The notes below the pieces were generated by a model, which was not told the DNA's origin, searched no databases, and saw only the letters and a program-made list of their open reading frames with translations. Below, in pieces: positions 44,508-56,436 of a stretch of 64,000 bases of DNA. Numbering within the stretch: the stretch's first letter is position 1; each line of letters begins with the position of its first letter. This DNA is from Thalassia testudinum. Taxonomy: Eukaryota; Streptophyta; Magnoliopsida; Alismatales; Hydrocharitaceae. The stretch spans positions 6,882,001 to 6,946,000 of the forward strand of contig JAZHRO010000022.1 of assembly GCA_037157565.1 (NCBI GenBank), given 5' to 3'. A program made the position numbers and the translations under genes.

Positions 44508-45078
44508 CGTGCCATCATTGACCACCTGCTGCCACGCACAGCCACGCTTCAAGCCCATCATCGTCGGCCACCTCCGGCCACCACGACCCTCACCGTCACC
44601 ACCATCGGACTCCACCTCCTCTGGCAAACCACTTCGGTCATGCTCATTGCTGGTCACGGCTCTCTCTTGTATGCGCACGAGCCACCAAACTGCTTCCCAA
44701 GTTTTTGCACAGTAGATGGGCTATTAGTTGGGTTTGGGATTTTTCCATTGACAGTACTATTGCATTATTTTTCTATGCTATTTTATCATGAGCCAATTGC
44801 ATGCATACCCTTCAGCTTCTATATAGGGAATGGAGTGATTTGAATAAGAGACTAATAGTAAAAAAAAGAAATAATCTTGCAAATTATTTATCTTGAAACA
44901 TGTTTTCATGTGGAAATATTTGTGAGTTTTTATTAGGCTCATGCGTTCTTGTGGATACGACTTAACCTACGTGGTTAGTTTTGTTGATTTATTTTTTATT
45001 GAGAGATTTTCCACCATGCGAACTACGACGATGTATAATTGTTATTATCTTTTTAATCAAGCGATAATCTTTTTATCA
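44508..45078 (+). mobile_element. LTR of family F, 3' part
   Basis: The first five bases are the CGTGC duplication. C-rich DNA continues the pattern at 12700-12832, then AT-rich sequence, 'tgcgaactacgacgatg' (also near the end of LTR A) and the end TTTTTATCA. It is followed by a primer site, so this LTR serves as 5' LTR for 45081-47580. Plus-strand ORF 44454-44843 runs across the B/F border and is not a gene. Confidence 0.75.
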
Positions 45079-45080
45079 AA

Positions 45081-45097
45081 TGGCGCCGTTGCTTGGG
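45081..45097 (+). other. Primer-binding site, tRNA-Asp (family F)
   Basis: TGGCGCCGTTGCTTGGG lies 2 bp after the LTR. Two mismatches to the tRNA-Asp complement; the first 12 bases are perfect. Confidence 0.85.
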
Positions 45098-46299
45098 AGG
45101 CAATGAGCCTAGTAAACTTGCAAGTATTTTTCTATTTGCATTAATCCTTATTTACTGCTATTCATTGATCTATCATTCTTTCATGCAATGTACATTCTGG
45201 AGGAAGAAGAGCACACGGGGGATGCTCGTCACCTTGGTGGACCTTGTTGCCACCTCGAGGATAATCTCGTGAGCATGTGAGCCTTGATCCCACGTGTGTG
45301 AAGGAGGGAGGATTGGTGACTAGAGACTTGTTTGCTTCTTTTACATTTAAATTAGGCTATATAGACATTAAACATTTAATTTATGAATTGTGGGCCTGTG
45401 TTGGGCATTTTTGGGAACCTGTTCCCAGTGCTTTTATTGCTTATTGCTCTTATATGCAGGAGCATATTTTTGAGAGTGTATTCCCATTTTATTTAGATTA
45501 TAGGTTTATTTGAACTTTTTAAACGTCATGTTAGCTAGTTAGCTAGCTAACTTAGATTAGGTTTGTTTGCTTATTATTAAAAAAAAAATCTGAGCTGCCT
45601 GCTAGAAGCTGCAAATCTATAGGGTGACCATATAGGATTGTTTGAGCAGCATCTAGTTTTTTTTTCTGCATTGCAGACATCTTACATTGAAGAGAGCTGG
45701 AGTAAGGTACGTCTTCTCTTTAACATCAAATACTTGTCATGCATCTACATTGGATTTAAATCCAAGACCACTAAAGTGATTAAATCCAATTAATTCAGTG
45801 AACACCTTAAAAGAAATTGGGACTGCTAAGAGGTTGGACCTTAAAATCAGTAACTTTAATTTGCGGGCAAAAGGACTTGTTTGCAGGATTTCAAAATACA
45901 AAACGCGTACATGTGTTGCACACCTAAGACATAGTGCACATCACACATAAGGGCACTAGATAAATTTCTACCTCTCCTCTTTGCACCACAAGGGAAGTTA
46001 GTCAGAAATCAACAAGCCTATCCACCAAGTTACTTTGGTTCCTCGTGTGTGGGCTCGATTCAAGGCTTCCATTCCTTGCAAGTAGGTTCTAGGCATATAC
46101 AGAGGTCGACTAGGATTCATAATCGTAGCAAAGCTTGTTTGGCCACCAACTGAATGATTAATTCTAAGACCTAGAATCTACTAAAAGCAGATTCCACTGT
46201 ATTTGCGTTTGTATTGGCAGTGGTAGAGCTCTCTAGGAAGTTTTTTGTTTCTGATTTCTTCTAAGTCCTAAGAGAGTTAAACCTGTTTGGCTTAAAGAA
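45098..46299 (+). other. Family F leader with splice-site candidates
   Basis: An acceptor-like 'ctgcattgcag' ends at about 45677, a 30-bp exon follows, then a donor 'gtacgt' at about 45708, and an acceptor-like 'tgtattggcag' near 46220 before the ORF start. No coding is seen. Confidence 0.4.
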
Positions 46300-47580
46300 A
46301 TGAATCACCCTTACTCCTATCATTTAGATTGTCAGAACCAATACTTCTCATCTTTGAACCATGATCCCATGCCCTGAGTATATCCATCCTTTGATGGGTA
46401 CAATGACAATTCGTGGGATCAAACTTATTCCTATTTGGGGAGTATTAGCCCGATAACTTCTAATTATTATGAGCAGAGCCTAGGAGCGGAATTTCCCACC
46501 CCAGGAGTCCCCATTACTATGCCAACACCCAACCCTCCTACCCTTAATGATCTTTCTTATCAAGGTTGGACCGATACGCTAAGTAACCTGAGCCGGAGAT
46601 GGACTATCCTCCCCAATCTGACAGTAGCCTCTCCTATTTTATGATAGAAATGCAAAAACAACAAAAAGAAATGATGGATTCTATGGGAGAGATGTTGAGG
46701 AATGGTTAACGATTGAATGAAGAAATTAGTCAGCTTAGCTACCCTCATATGAGTGATTCTGATTCCTACCTCTCTACCCTCAATCACCAAGATCATTTTG
46801 AGGAAACAACGGATAATAAGAATCCCGTTTAGAGTAGTTATTACTTAGACTCTCCCCATGAGACGCGACCACTAGAGAAGAATGATCTTAGTGATTATCC
46901 ACATGAGCTATATTGGAGTCAAAAGAAAGGGAAGATGGTATCACTTAAGGACCTTGACCCCGCTGACAGTATTTTTCTTACCCCTAATGACCCGAGTCAA
47001 GGTTGTGTTGTTGATGTCACTTCCCTAATTGATCATGTGGTGGAATTCCATTCTACCTTTAGTGAGCCTAATCCCAATCCTCCACGTAGGGAACCAACAC
47101 CTACCATACAACATTCTGAGGGTTTACATTTGCCTAATGTAGGTGACCTAAAGGGAATGGACCAAGATCTCGATGAATTCTGGTCTTAAGGATACAAAGA
47201 GCCTATTTTAGAGGATGATGATTACCCAATGGAGGAACCCAGACTTAGAGTTTGGAGTAACTCTTGCAGGGATTATGTGTTATTTGAGGAGTTACCCCCC
47301 AAGGATATGAATGATTTGGTAAAATTCAGATTCCTCCCTACTTTTGATTTTGAAAATCACCCTCCCTAAAAACAAGAAGATATGAAGTCTAAGTTGGAGG
47401 AGGATGGACAGAAGATTGAGGGGCCTAGTTCAAAAATGGGAAGTGACTCTCAGGGATAATATGTATCATTTAAGGATTTATGCCTCAAGGAGAACAAAGA
47501 ATTGAGAGATATAGGCCTTCTCCATTCGTATAACATTGGGAATGATCCTCCTCCTAAAGAGATAAAGGATAATGAAATAG
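46300..47580 (+). pseudogene. Acidic ORF of the family F interior, unknown function
   Basis: ATG 46300 opens a Tyr/Ser/Pro-rich N-terminus (PSFDGYNDNSWDQTYSYLGS). After one frameshift near 46560-46650 the coding goes on in a second frame. That part has a Met/Gln/Lys-rich helical part (IEMQKQQKEMMDSMGEML), then a long acidic, Pro-rich segment including LKDLDPADSIFLTP (46935-47189) and SCRDYVLFEELPPKDMND. Stops occur near 46375, 46708, 46830, 47187, 47367 and 47457. It ends at the CACTA terminus at 47581. Layout, composition and position after a tRNA-Asp site and leader intron match the ORF at 8643-10100, though the sequences are much diverged. No known retroelement domain. Function unknown. 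Confidence 0.55.
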
Positions 47581-48130
47581 CACTACAAAAAAAATAACCT
47601 TTAGCGACATTTAATATTTGCCACTATAGGCCTTTTATTTGTTGCTATATGTAAATAGCGACACTTAAAATAATTGCCGCCTTCGTTGATGTCACTAAAA
47701 GATTAGCGACAATTGCACAATCGTCGCTAAATCATTGGTATTAGTGGCACTTTAATTGTCACAAATAATGTAGCTAATGATCTTCTTTAATGGCAATTTA
47801 TTTGCCACTATTTATTTATATTAGTGGCAATTTAATTGACGTTATTAGTATCGCTATATACTTCATTTAATAACTTTATTTTTGTCACTAAATTGTCACT
47901 ATTAATTTACTTTAGTGTCACTTTATTTTGCCATTTAATTACCTCTATTGATAGTATTTAGCACAATTATGTCTTTAAATCGTCACTATTGATTTGCTTT
48001 AATGACGCTTTCTTATGCCATTAAATCGTCACTAATGATTTACTCTAATGACACTTTCTTTTGACATTTAATTGCCGCTGTTGATTCACTTTAACGATGC
48101 CATATTATACCACTTAATCATATCCTTTAC
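47581..48130 (+). mobile_element. CACTA-type transposon terminus with subterminal repeats
   Basis: CACTACAAAAAAAATAACC starts at 47581, the classical terminus of En/Spm superfamily elements. In the next about 540 bp, words such as TTAGCGACA, TTAGTGGCA, TTTGCCACT and CGTCGCTAA recur many times on both strands, as in CACTA subterminal regions. The partner end (TTTTGTAGTG) was not found in the window, so the right limit is unknown. It interrupts the family F ORF. Confidence 0.75.
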
Positions 48131-49394
48131 TAAGAAATAAATTTTTTTATCAAACTCAAAACATAGGAACCTAAGCAACCACAAATTTATTGATCCTCAA
48201 ATAGTAATGTACAATAGAAGTCCTTTTTATTGACTTCCCATATCAAGAAAGTACATTTTCCCTTCTCAAGGGTAATATAAGAAAAAAAAATTAAAAATAT
48301 AAAAAAATTAAAATACATTGAAGATCAATTCTATCAAATTTGACTAAAACATAAGCACTTCATCGACATTCAACTCAACTAGAGTTATCTACAGCTTCAA
48401 CCTTCTTCAAAATATCAATCAATAGTAGTAGCTCCATCATCCAATGTTCAATCCAGCAGCAGCAACTCAACTCCTAATAGCAATGAATATTTGCTGAAAT
48501 TTTCAACAACTTCGACCCACCACAGTTATTGCAACATCTAGCTACGAATGAGAAAATAGCCCATGGTTAGTTTAGAATCAAGTATTGCAATGTATGCTTG
48601 ACTCAACCAAATTAAATAGAGTGCACAACTTAATTGGAAGATAAATTTGCTTCGTGAAAATAAATAGACCATAGTTGATCAAATTGATTTACAACTAGGA
48701 AAAGCCACTCAGTAAGAATCAAAACCTACATATGTAAATCAAATCAGATATGCAACTGCAGCAATCAGATTGACAGTAGCAGCAGCAATTAGACTGTCAG
48801 TAAGAATCAAAACTTGCATATATTAATCAAGTTAGGTACTCCATCTTCGTGCCAGCTACAGCAACAATTAGATTAACAGCAGTACAGTAGCAATTTTTGA
48901 GCTCATTTAATCATTCGTCTCCTTGTTGCCAAGATTATTTTGTCATCATAGAATATTAACAAACCTATTCATTTATAGCTCCAAAATCATCATAACAGGT
49001 TAGGAAGAGTCTCCTACTGATCATAGCATCAAGCAAGCCGTAAAAAAGACATCTAGGCCCCCATTGTGGATATCACCCCAGTTGATATATATGGATGCGT
49101 TTCTACATTAAACTAAGTTCAATTCAATGGTAAGATTAAAAAATTTCACTAAGTGAGAAGTAGATATTACAATTGATAAATAATGTATATCTCTAAGCAT
49201 TGGTGTTTAATGTTTGTGGAGAAATTCATAAAACACAAGACTTCCCATTACTATCACAAGAATTCCTATTACATAACTAGATCTCATTTTCAGCTAGAAC
49301 AATGAAGAAAAGATGCCATCTTGTTGATTAATTCTCATTGATCAGTGTTCCCATCCCATCTTGCAAAAAAATCATTGTTGTTATTTTATCTAAC
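48131..49394 (-). other. Probable 3' region of a minus-strand transcription unit
   Basis: There is no ORF. On the minus strand, AATAAA-type signals occur near 48190 and 48230, followed upstream by CAG/CTG-rich DNA (about 48440-48530, 48750-48900). It lies between the exon-like segments (49395 upward) and the CACTA end, so it may be their 3' UTR. This is inference. Confidence 0.3.
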
Positions 49395-49520
49395 CGACAC
49401 AAAATCCCATATGAAATGCTTTAACCATGGTCCTATATTTCCTAAGTCCACAAATTCTAGGAAGATAGAGGCCATAATGGGTTCTGGTCTTGAAAATTCT
49501 TCACCTTCAATGTCCAAAAG
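49395..49520 (-). CDS. Exon-like segment, minus strand, unknown gene
   Basis: Exactly 126 nt lie between an acceptor (ttatcatag, ending at 49521) and a donor (gttaga, from 49394). The segment is fully open in phase 0: 42 codons with DIEGEEFSRPEP, MASIFLEFVDLGNIGPW and HFIWDFVS. I do not recognise the protein. It is the last of several minus-strand exon candidates up to 59123. It could belong to a transposon gene, to a host gene fragment captured by the CACTA element, or to a host gene interrupted by repeats. Confidence 0.4.
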
Positions 49521-50489
49521 CTATGATAAGGAGAACTTACATTTTTTTAGGGGGAGCAGTTGCTTAACCAAAAGGGAGTTGAGAGCTGGAGGTCCCAAGG
49601 TAGCAACAATAGAACACTGGTGGCTTTTGGCTCCCTACCAAGAACTCCACTATCAGAAAACAACTATGAAAGTTAATTGATCACTCAAACCCGCGAAAGA
49701 TGGTACCAAAAGAATATAGGAAATGAGATATTCTTGTCTAAATGTCAAATTTCTCACAATTAAGGTATGCCATTTGCCTGGTGTCTCCCCAGCAGGGATG
49801 CCTTATCTCCATCTGACTGCTGACAAGGGTATGCTGCATCAACAGTCCTGCTGACTATGGTTCCTATGTGAGAAATTGAGATTTCTAACACCCTAAACCA
49901 TATGGATGTTGTTAAAGAAACATGAATGCAAAACTCAGAAATGCAACTATGCTACTTGCATAAATGAAATGAAAATTGAGTTGCAACAAGACATTTCTAT
50001 CACTTAGAAGGTTGGTGAATTATTGACGCAATCATCAATGTTAGTGTTGACTTTGTTTTAGTAGGTCTAAGGTCTTGTTTTACTTTGATTAGCTGGAAAT
50101 TGACCAAGTGATCAATAAACCAGACGGCACAGAAAAAGCCAATTGGCAGAGGGGAAAGAATTATGGAAATATCGATGTCCAGCTCTGCTGCTCCATATAT
50201 ACCATAATTTGAAGTCTCTGTTAACTGTTGAGAATAAAAATGAAGATTACCCAAAATTAAATAGTCCACCTGCTTTGCAAGCAACCTAGAAGGTGAGATC
50301 TTTAGGGTCTTCAATGATCTTAGGTAGGGTCTGTAAGAATGTTGCCAGATTAGCCCTATTTATAATTCGATGATCTGTTATAACATTCACCTGCAACATT
50401 TGGCAATTTCCTCCATATCAAGTTGTGCATTCAGCGTAACTATTAAATTCAACAATTTAACAAATGGACTAGATGGTTATCCAACTAAC
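49521..50489. other. Intron-like interval
   Basis: There is no supported gene. It holds a weak minus-strand ORF (50000-50314) with hydrophobic segments (SIILSPLPIGFFCAVWF). That ORF may be chance or a further exon; no good splice sites were assigned. Confidence 0.25.
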
Positions 50490-50573
50490 CTGCATTTGAC
50501 TTTTGACCCAAATTTTCCCATCCTTGGAAGCAACTACAGTTGGCCTAGATGCACTAATTGCCATGATTGGTCC
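50490..50573 (-). CDS. Exon-like segment, minus strand, unknown gene
   Basis: 84 nt lie between acceptor 'atttgtgcag' and donor 'gttagt'. They are open in phase 0 for 28 codons: PIMAISASRPTVVASKDGK followed by IWVKSQMQ. Not recognised. It is in the same orientation and phase as the segment at 49395-49520. Confidence 0.4.
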
Positions 50574-51475
50574 CTGCACAAATCATTGCTCAAAAGAGCA
50601 AGTCAATTATTTGAACTGCAAACAGATGCAATATCAAAGACATATTAGCAAATGGATACCTACAGAAATAACTCAAATACCAGATTAAATTTAGCCCCAA
50701 TTTGCAAGACATCTACACTGTCTCTCTAAATAACAGAAATTCTATTTGATGCATTACGAGATTGCTCGGTTGGGTAGTATTTAGATTCTATGCTTCAGAA
50801 TCACTTCCATTCTCAACTAGTGATGGCAACAATGGCATCGGGCTTCCACCATTTGATGAAACACTTGTAATAAATAGAAGCATAATAGTAAGGGAAAACC
50901 TGAGAAATTAAGTAGAATTCTTGGTTACCCCTTCTCCCAGAAAAAGAATTAAAAAAGGTCTCCCACAAATGAGTATACAATGAAAAAGGAAAGAATACAA
51001 AGACAACCCAAATCCTAATAAGAAACCATTAATAAACGGAATAAGCTTCCAAGAAATTAAGAAGATTTACACCAAATATGTAAAGCACACAAAAGTAAAT
51101 AAAAGACAAGCAAACTAGCCAAGCTCCATACTTGAGTTGAAAGCATACTTAAGGCTCCTTGTTAAAAGTGAAAGTAACAGGAAGTTACGTATTAAAATGA
51201 GATGGGCAACTTGTTCTCTCAAGTAATATGATTTACTTTTTTAATGTGGGGTATGTTTTATATTAGAACTTAAAATGTCAAAAAGATGTATAAAAGTACC
51301 TTCATTTTAGCTTATAATTCATATAGAACCCTACCCCATTTGTAGGAGAGAGGACAACAATATTGTTCTACATCTTCATGAAATCCTTGCCATTTGATCG
51401 GACGAGAAAGCACGAATAGTCAGAGTCGAAGCAACAAATTGATTGTCCCAGCAATCAACCAAAAAAGCCTACCAG
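50574..51475. other. Intron-like interval
   Basis: AT-rich DNA without supported coding. It ends at the TTAGA duplication (51476-51480) of the solo B LTR. Confidence 0.3.
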
Positions 51476-51604
51476 TTAGATGATAAACGTCAGTTTATCA
51501 TCATTCTTATGCATTAAAACAAACCTAGCTCTTAGGATTTTGCTCCGCAAATGGGTTTTGGGTTGCATTTAGGCATTAATTAGGTTAGACATGCTGTTAC
51601 GAAC

Positions 51605-52461
51605 GTGGACATCAGACGCAGTTAAGACGTCTGGGAAGTGTCCCATTTTCGGCGTATCGGGTTGCGTCTGCGCGCGTGCGCACGCAAACTGCATCTGCCG
51701 TTTCGCCCTGCTCCTCCTCCTGCAGACACGTCGCTTTCCTTCTCTCTCTTCCCGCGACTGCCCTATAAGAGCACTCCTCTCCCTCACCCCCACTCCCTTC
51801 CACACATCTTCTCCTCCCTGCTAGTGAGAGCGCGAGCGAGAGAGAGAGAGAGCGGCAGAGGGTTGCTGCGAGGAAGAAGACTCGACCGCAAGGTGCGAGC
51901 TTACCGGGGCAGCTAGAGCCGGCCGGTGGGGGAGCTGCGGGCGTGGGGTGGCGCGGAAGAGCTGTTGCAACTTGGGCAGCAGGCGGACGGGGTGCGACGC
52001 GGCCGTGCGTCGCGGGTGGAGAGCGAGTCGGGCCCTGATTCTGGAAAATTTTCCAGAATCAGACGTCTGGTCTTACGACCAGACGACGGTGAAGACGTCT
52101 GGAGGACTGTCCAGACGTTTGGCAGGTAAGATATTTCTATCTTCTTCCTTTTTTGCGTGTACGGCCATGCAGCCGTCCGCCGTGCCTTCGTCTGCGATCC
52201 GTCGTGCTGAGAGCAGGTGTGGGTGCGTGTAGGTTCTGCTCGGGAGGGCACGAGGACTCGTCATCCCACGTGAATCGGACGTCTGGCCACAGTGCCAGAC
52301 GACGGAGAGGACTTCCAGACGTCCGGGGTAACCATCGGACGTCTGGGAACCGGGGTCAGACGTTCCAGCAGGCTTCTGGACGTCTGAAGGACTACACAGA
52401 GCGAAGGTACAATCTGACCCACTTTTTAAAACGTCTGGAAGAGGTTCCAGACGTCTGATTT
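51605..52461. repeat. CCAGACGTCTGG palindrome array
   Basis: About a dozen full or partial copies of the 12-bp palindrome CCAGACGTCTGG (for example at 52060, 52082, 52095, 52265, 52312, 52336, 52378, 52431, 52450). Each has a central GACGTC, and they are often in facing pairs. Most lie after the presumed start site. Confidence 0.6.
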
Positions 52462-52759
52462 TGGACAGTTTCGTCGTTTTCGACCCGTTTAGGGCCCGTT
52501 CGGAGTCCGTTTTCCGCGTTTCGAGTTGCGTTCTTTCCAGAATAAAATCCTCTACCCGTTTACAGTAATTGTATACTGTTCTGAGAAACTCCTTGTGTTT
52601 ACTCCTTGTGTTAGGACCCCATACCATTACAATCTTGGGGGTTGCGGAGGCATGCGGAATTGCCGACCACGCCTCCAGTACTCCCGTTGTAGCTGGTAGA
52701 GTGGCCCTTTAATTTATCTAACAAAATTTGTACAACTATGAAACAATTAATAGAGTCTA

Positions 52760-52905
52760 CGGCATTGCATGAATACTAGGACTGAGAAATTAGATTGAAT
52801 GATAGATCCTAGGGCATTGCATGAATCCTAGGACTGGAAAACTAGATTGAATGATAGATCCTAGGGTACAGCATGAATCCTAGGATCGGAAAACTAGTTG
52901 AATAT
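52760..52905 (+). repeat. Three tandem copies of a 52-bp unit
   Basis: Units start at about 52760, 52812 and 52864 (GGCATTGCATGAAT, GGGCATTGCATGAAT, GGGTACAGCATGAAT). Each has 'ctaggact.gaaaactag' inside; the third is shortened. Confidence 0.75.
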
Positions 52906-55900
52906 ACAACCATTGCAGTCTTGGAACAATGGAAAGAAAATGATAGCTGCCTGTGTATGAATTGGAATTGGAAATATGGGCTACGTGCAAATAAACATGA
53001 AATGTGAATAGTCAGGTTGCATGTTACATGCGTAGAACTTGAGAAATGAAAATAGAATGATGAAACATAGTATGGCTTGGCCTGTGAAACATGAGTATGA
53101 ACCCTACGGGGAATTAAGGAATAGGACTCCTGAAATTATATGGAATGAGATATGAGAACGTAACTGGGGAAGTGAGCTAGCCCTTGAGTACGGAGTACTA
53201 AGGAGAGTAGTTATTCCCTTGTTTAGTGCAGAGCGGAGCCAGCCGCCCCAAGGACCCGGGGTTAAGACTAGCCACTTTGTACCAACTTTTGACCCTCGTG
53301 TACACAGTACCGAGGAGAGCTATTAGTGTAGGGAGAGCACTAGCTACCCTACGGGTCCCGGGGTTCTGCTAGGTCTCCTACACCGACTTGTTAGGTCCAC
53401 TGGACAAACCAGGGTAGACAGGCGAGGATGCGCGAACTGTGGAGGGGCGAGACCCCTGTTTGGTTGCTGTGGAGGGGCTGGACCCCTGTTACTGAGAGGG
53501 CTCTGCCCTATACTGGTTCCGTGCTGTGCTTTGGGCACACCCGTTAACGGAAACGACTGACCGCGTGCCAGTGCGGGGTAGCTACCCGTGCGCTTATCGC
53601 GCGTGCCGTAGTCACCGTTACGTCTGTCAGCGACCTTGGGGTGGTTGACTGGGGATAGGACCACCACGGGGGACTCTCCCAGCCAGGAGAGCACCACATG
53701 TTACTTCTACTTTTCGGAATAGACTGCAATCAAGATCGTTCCCACGAGGAACATTCGAGATCAAGTGAAGGATCTGAGAAATAAATAAATCGTGAAATAA
53801 TAGAAAGACGTAATTAAAGAAAGTAAAAATATAACAGCTACTGTACACTCTACTGTTTCTTTAGCTTTTAGTTGCCACTCTACTCAGCGTTTCGCTGACG
53901 TGTTACACTCGTTACTTTTCAGGACCAGGTATTTAGCAGCCAGGGTCAGCGGCTGCAGAGGACGCTGGGCCTAGTAGGGTCCAGTAGAGTTGCCGCAGTT
54001 CTTTTTGTACTTTTCTTCCACTGTAGTGAGTAATTTCCTTGTTACTCCTTGTACTTCTTTATCGTAAGGTTCATGTTATGTACATATTTGTTGTTCTACT
54101 GTTGTGGTGGTGTATACTGTAGTATTCCTTTTCTTACTGCTGTATTTTGTTACTGCTAGTTATATTCATGGTGAATGTGGTTTATTTTACTGCTCTTTTG
54201 GTTACTCCTCGTTGGACGACTAGGTCTTGGGATTAGTCGAGTCGGTCCGATTCTCGTGTCTCGTAGGGACTCGGGAATCGGGTCGTTACACATGCATTGC
54301 ACTTTTTGTTATCTTTTTAATGTGTTTTTGTGAGTGTTAGGGATCTACAGATTGTCAGGTCCCTAGAACCCTAGCACTCAAGAAGGCAACTGGTGAAGGA
54401 GAAGCTCTCACCAGCTGGAACTCAGCTTGATCCAGCTCACCATAGCTAGAATTCAGCTCACCTGAACTAGGGTTAGCTCATCCTAGCTCCATTCAGCTCA
54501 TCTCAGCTGAACGACAGCTCATGAGAGCCCATCTTAGCTCACCCTAGCTCAAAGTTAGCTGTGTCTAGCTCATCGCAGCTCCCATGAGTTCATAGGGAGC
54601 TCTAGCTAGCTCAGTTGAGTTGACTGGAGTTCACTTTAGCTCAGGTCCAGCTACATCCAGCTCCACTTAACTCCTGCCAACTAAAGATGACTTCATTCCA
54701 GCTCAGGAAGCTCAAGTTCAGCTCCCGGGGACTCAGCTTAGCTCAACTCAGTTGAGCTAAGCTACCTTAGCTGCCTCACCCAGCCTGATCCTCCCTGGGA
54801 GCACCAGACCCAGCTCACCTCAGCTCCTTTTTAGCAGAAACCAGCTTACTTTAGCTTGGCTTAGCAGCTAGCAAAGAACTAGCAAGCTAAGCCAGCTAGA
54901 GTAGCTCCATGCTAACCTCTTCAGTAGCTGCCAGCTTCAATTCAACTCCAGACCTCTTCTGACCAACTCCTCTCCTCAAACCCTAAGCTCCACATGCCTC
55001 TTCCTCTACTCCATAGCTAGCTAAGCTAGCTTAGCTTAGCTAGACTCCAGCTCCCTTGGCTACTACCACCTGAAACCCTACCTAACAACTCCACCAACTA
55101 GCTCCACCTAAGCTCCACATAAGCTAACCCTACTTCCACCTCATCTTGGCGCCAACCTAGCCTACCCACTACCTCCAAAAGACACCTCATGATGGTGCCA
55201 AAAACCTCCCATAACCACCCATTTTTGGCGCCACAACTTCCCTCCAAAACCCCTTCCATCACCACCATACACCTACCCATCCAAGCCATATCCACCTTAC
55301 ACCTAACCCCCCTTCTAGAAGCCCTCATGGTGGCGCCAAAACCAAGGCAACCCTTCATGGTTGGCACCACCTATAGGTACCCTTTCACCACCATAACCAC
55401 CCACTTAACACCCCTTAAGGTGGCACCAACTAGCCTCCTCCCTTGGATCATGATAACCACCCATAACCACCCTATAAGACCATCCTAGCCCTACATGTGT
55501 CCACACCAACCCTACCCCCATCTCACACTATAAAAGCCCATCACCTACCACCATTTAAACCATCTTCCCTTAGTGGAAATTCCACCCTAATTCTACCCAT
55601 ACCTACGGCCAAGAAGGAGGAAGGAAGAAAATTAAGGAAACTACACCTTGCTTCCTTGGTGCCTTCTTTCCCTCCATTCTCTTTCTTGTGCCACGCCAAG
55701 GGGGAAGATCTTCACAATTAGAGGACGGCTAGGCAAGGAGGAGAGAAGGTGGTCACACCACCTTGAGGAGAAGCATTCATAGGTGGAATTCCATCCACCT
55801 TGGAGGAGTCAAGCGCACCCTCCTTGGGCTTGCTAGGAGAAGACTATCTCTGGTGCAAGAAGAAGAAAAGGAGGATCCTTTTTAACTGCGGAAACAGCCG

Positions 55901-56436
55901 CAGTTGGAGCAAGGAGCATTCCCTCTTCACCATCATCCAGGATTTGTGTTTTAATTTCTGTAGTTTTTACTTTTTTTGTAATAGAAGCTTTCCTCTACTT
56001 TTGTTAAATAGAAATCCGCATAATATTAAGTTGCCTTTTCTACTTGGTGTTGTTTGTTCTTTACTTTAGTTCTTTTTTCTTTAGCACTTTCACTCCCTCT
56101 TCCCAATTAGCCTCGGCCTTCACGTGCCTAGGGTGAGTTTGAGAAGGGGTCTTTCTTGTCACCTAGTAGTTAAATTAGGTTTGGTCTTTTTCTACCATCA
56201 TTTTGTGATTGCCTCTATATTTCAAAAACATATAAAAAATGATATATTGAAAAGACCAAAAAGAAAGGTGATTTCCATTTCTAAGCAAGAGACGTATTTT
56301 ATTTGCAAACTGCCTCCATGGACGACCCTAGATACCTCCACTATCTAGGTTAGAAATTTAAAAGCGAAACGGATTCACGCGTTGCAACAACATAAACACT
56401 ACTTTTAACAAACTGCATATTTTTCATATCATTAGA

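Larger units (their letters stand above)
51595..54290 (+). mobile_element. Solo LTR of another Ty3/gypsy-like family, TSD CATGC
   Basis: 2696 bp bounded by TGTTACGA and TCGTTACA, flanked by CATGC (51590-51594 and 54291-54295). It contains a TATA-like 'ccctataagagc' (51762), a GA run, an array of GACGTC palindromes and an AATAAA (about 52542). The ends resemble Del/Tekay-type LTRs from memory. Long ORFs on both strands (51569-52627, 53344-53848) have no recognisable domains and overlap the repeat arrays. Orientation is a guess from the TATA and AATAAA order. Confidence 0.8.
51481..56431 (+). mobile_element. Solo LTR of family B (interrupted), TSD TTAGA
   Basis: It starts TGATAAAC-GTCA-GTTTATCA and ends CATATCA. 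TTAGA stands directly before (51476-51480) and after (56432-56436). AGCT domain about 54400-55060, GGCGCC domain about 55140-55430, TATA box near 55530 (cactataaaagccc). Without the insert at 51595-54295 it is 2250 bp. No interior is present, so an ectopic or LTR-LTR recombination removed it. Removal of the LTR rejoins an intron-like interval. Confidence 0.85.

Noticed and set aside
44454..44843. 129-aa ORF as a gene
   Set aside because: It starts in the end of the B LTR, crosses the target duplication and runs into LTR F.
51569..52627. Several overlapping ORFs up to 184 aa
   Set aside because: GC-rich solo-LTR DNA with a palindrome array; both strands open, no motif, no start context.
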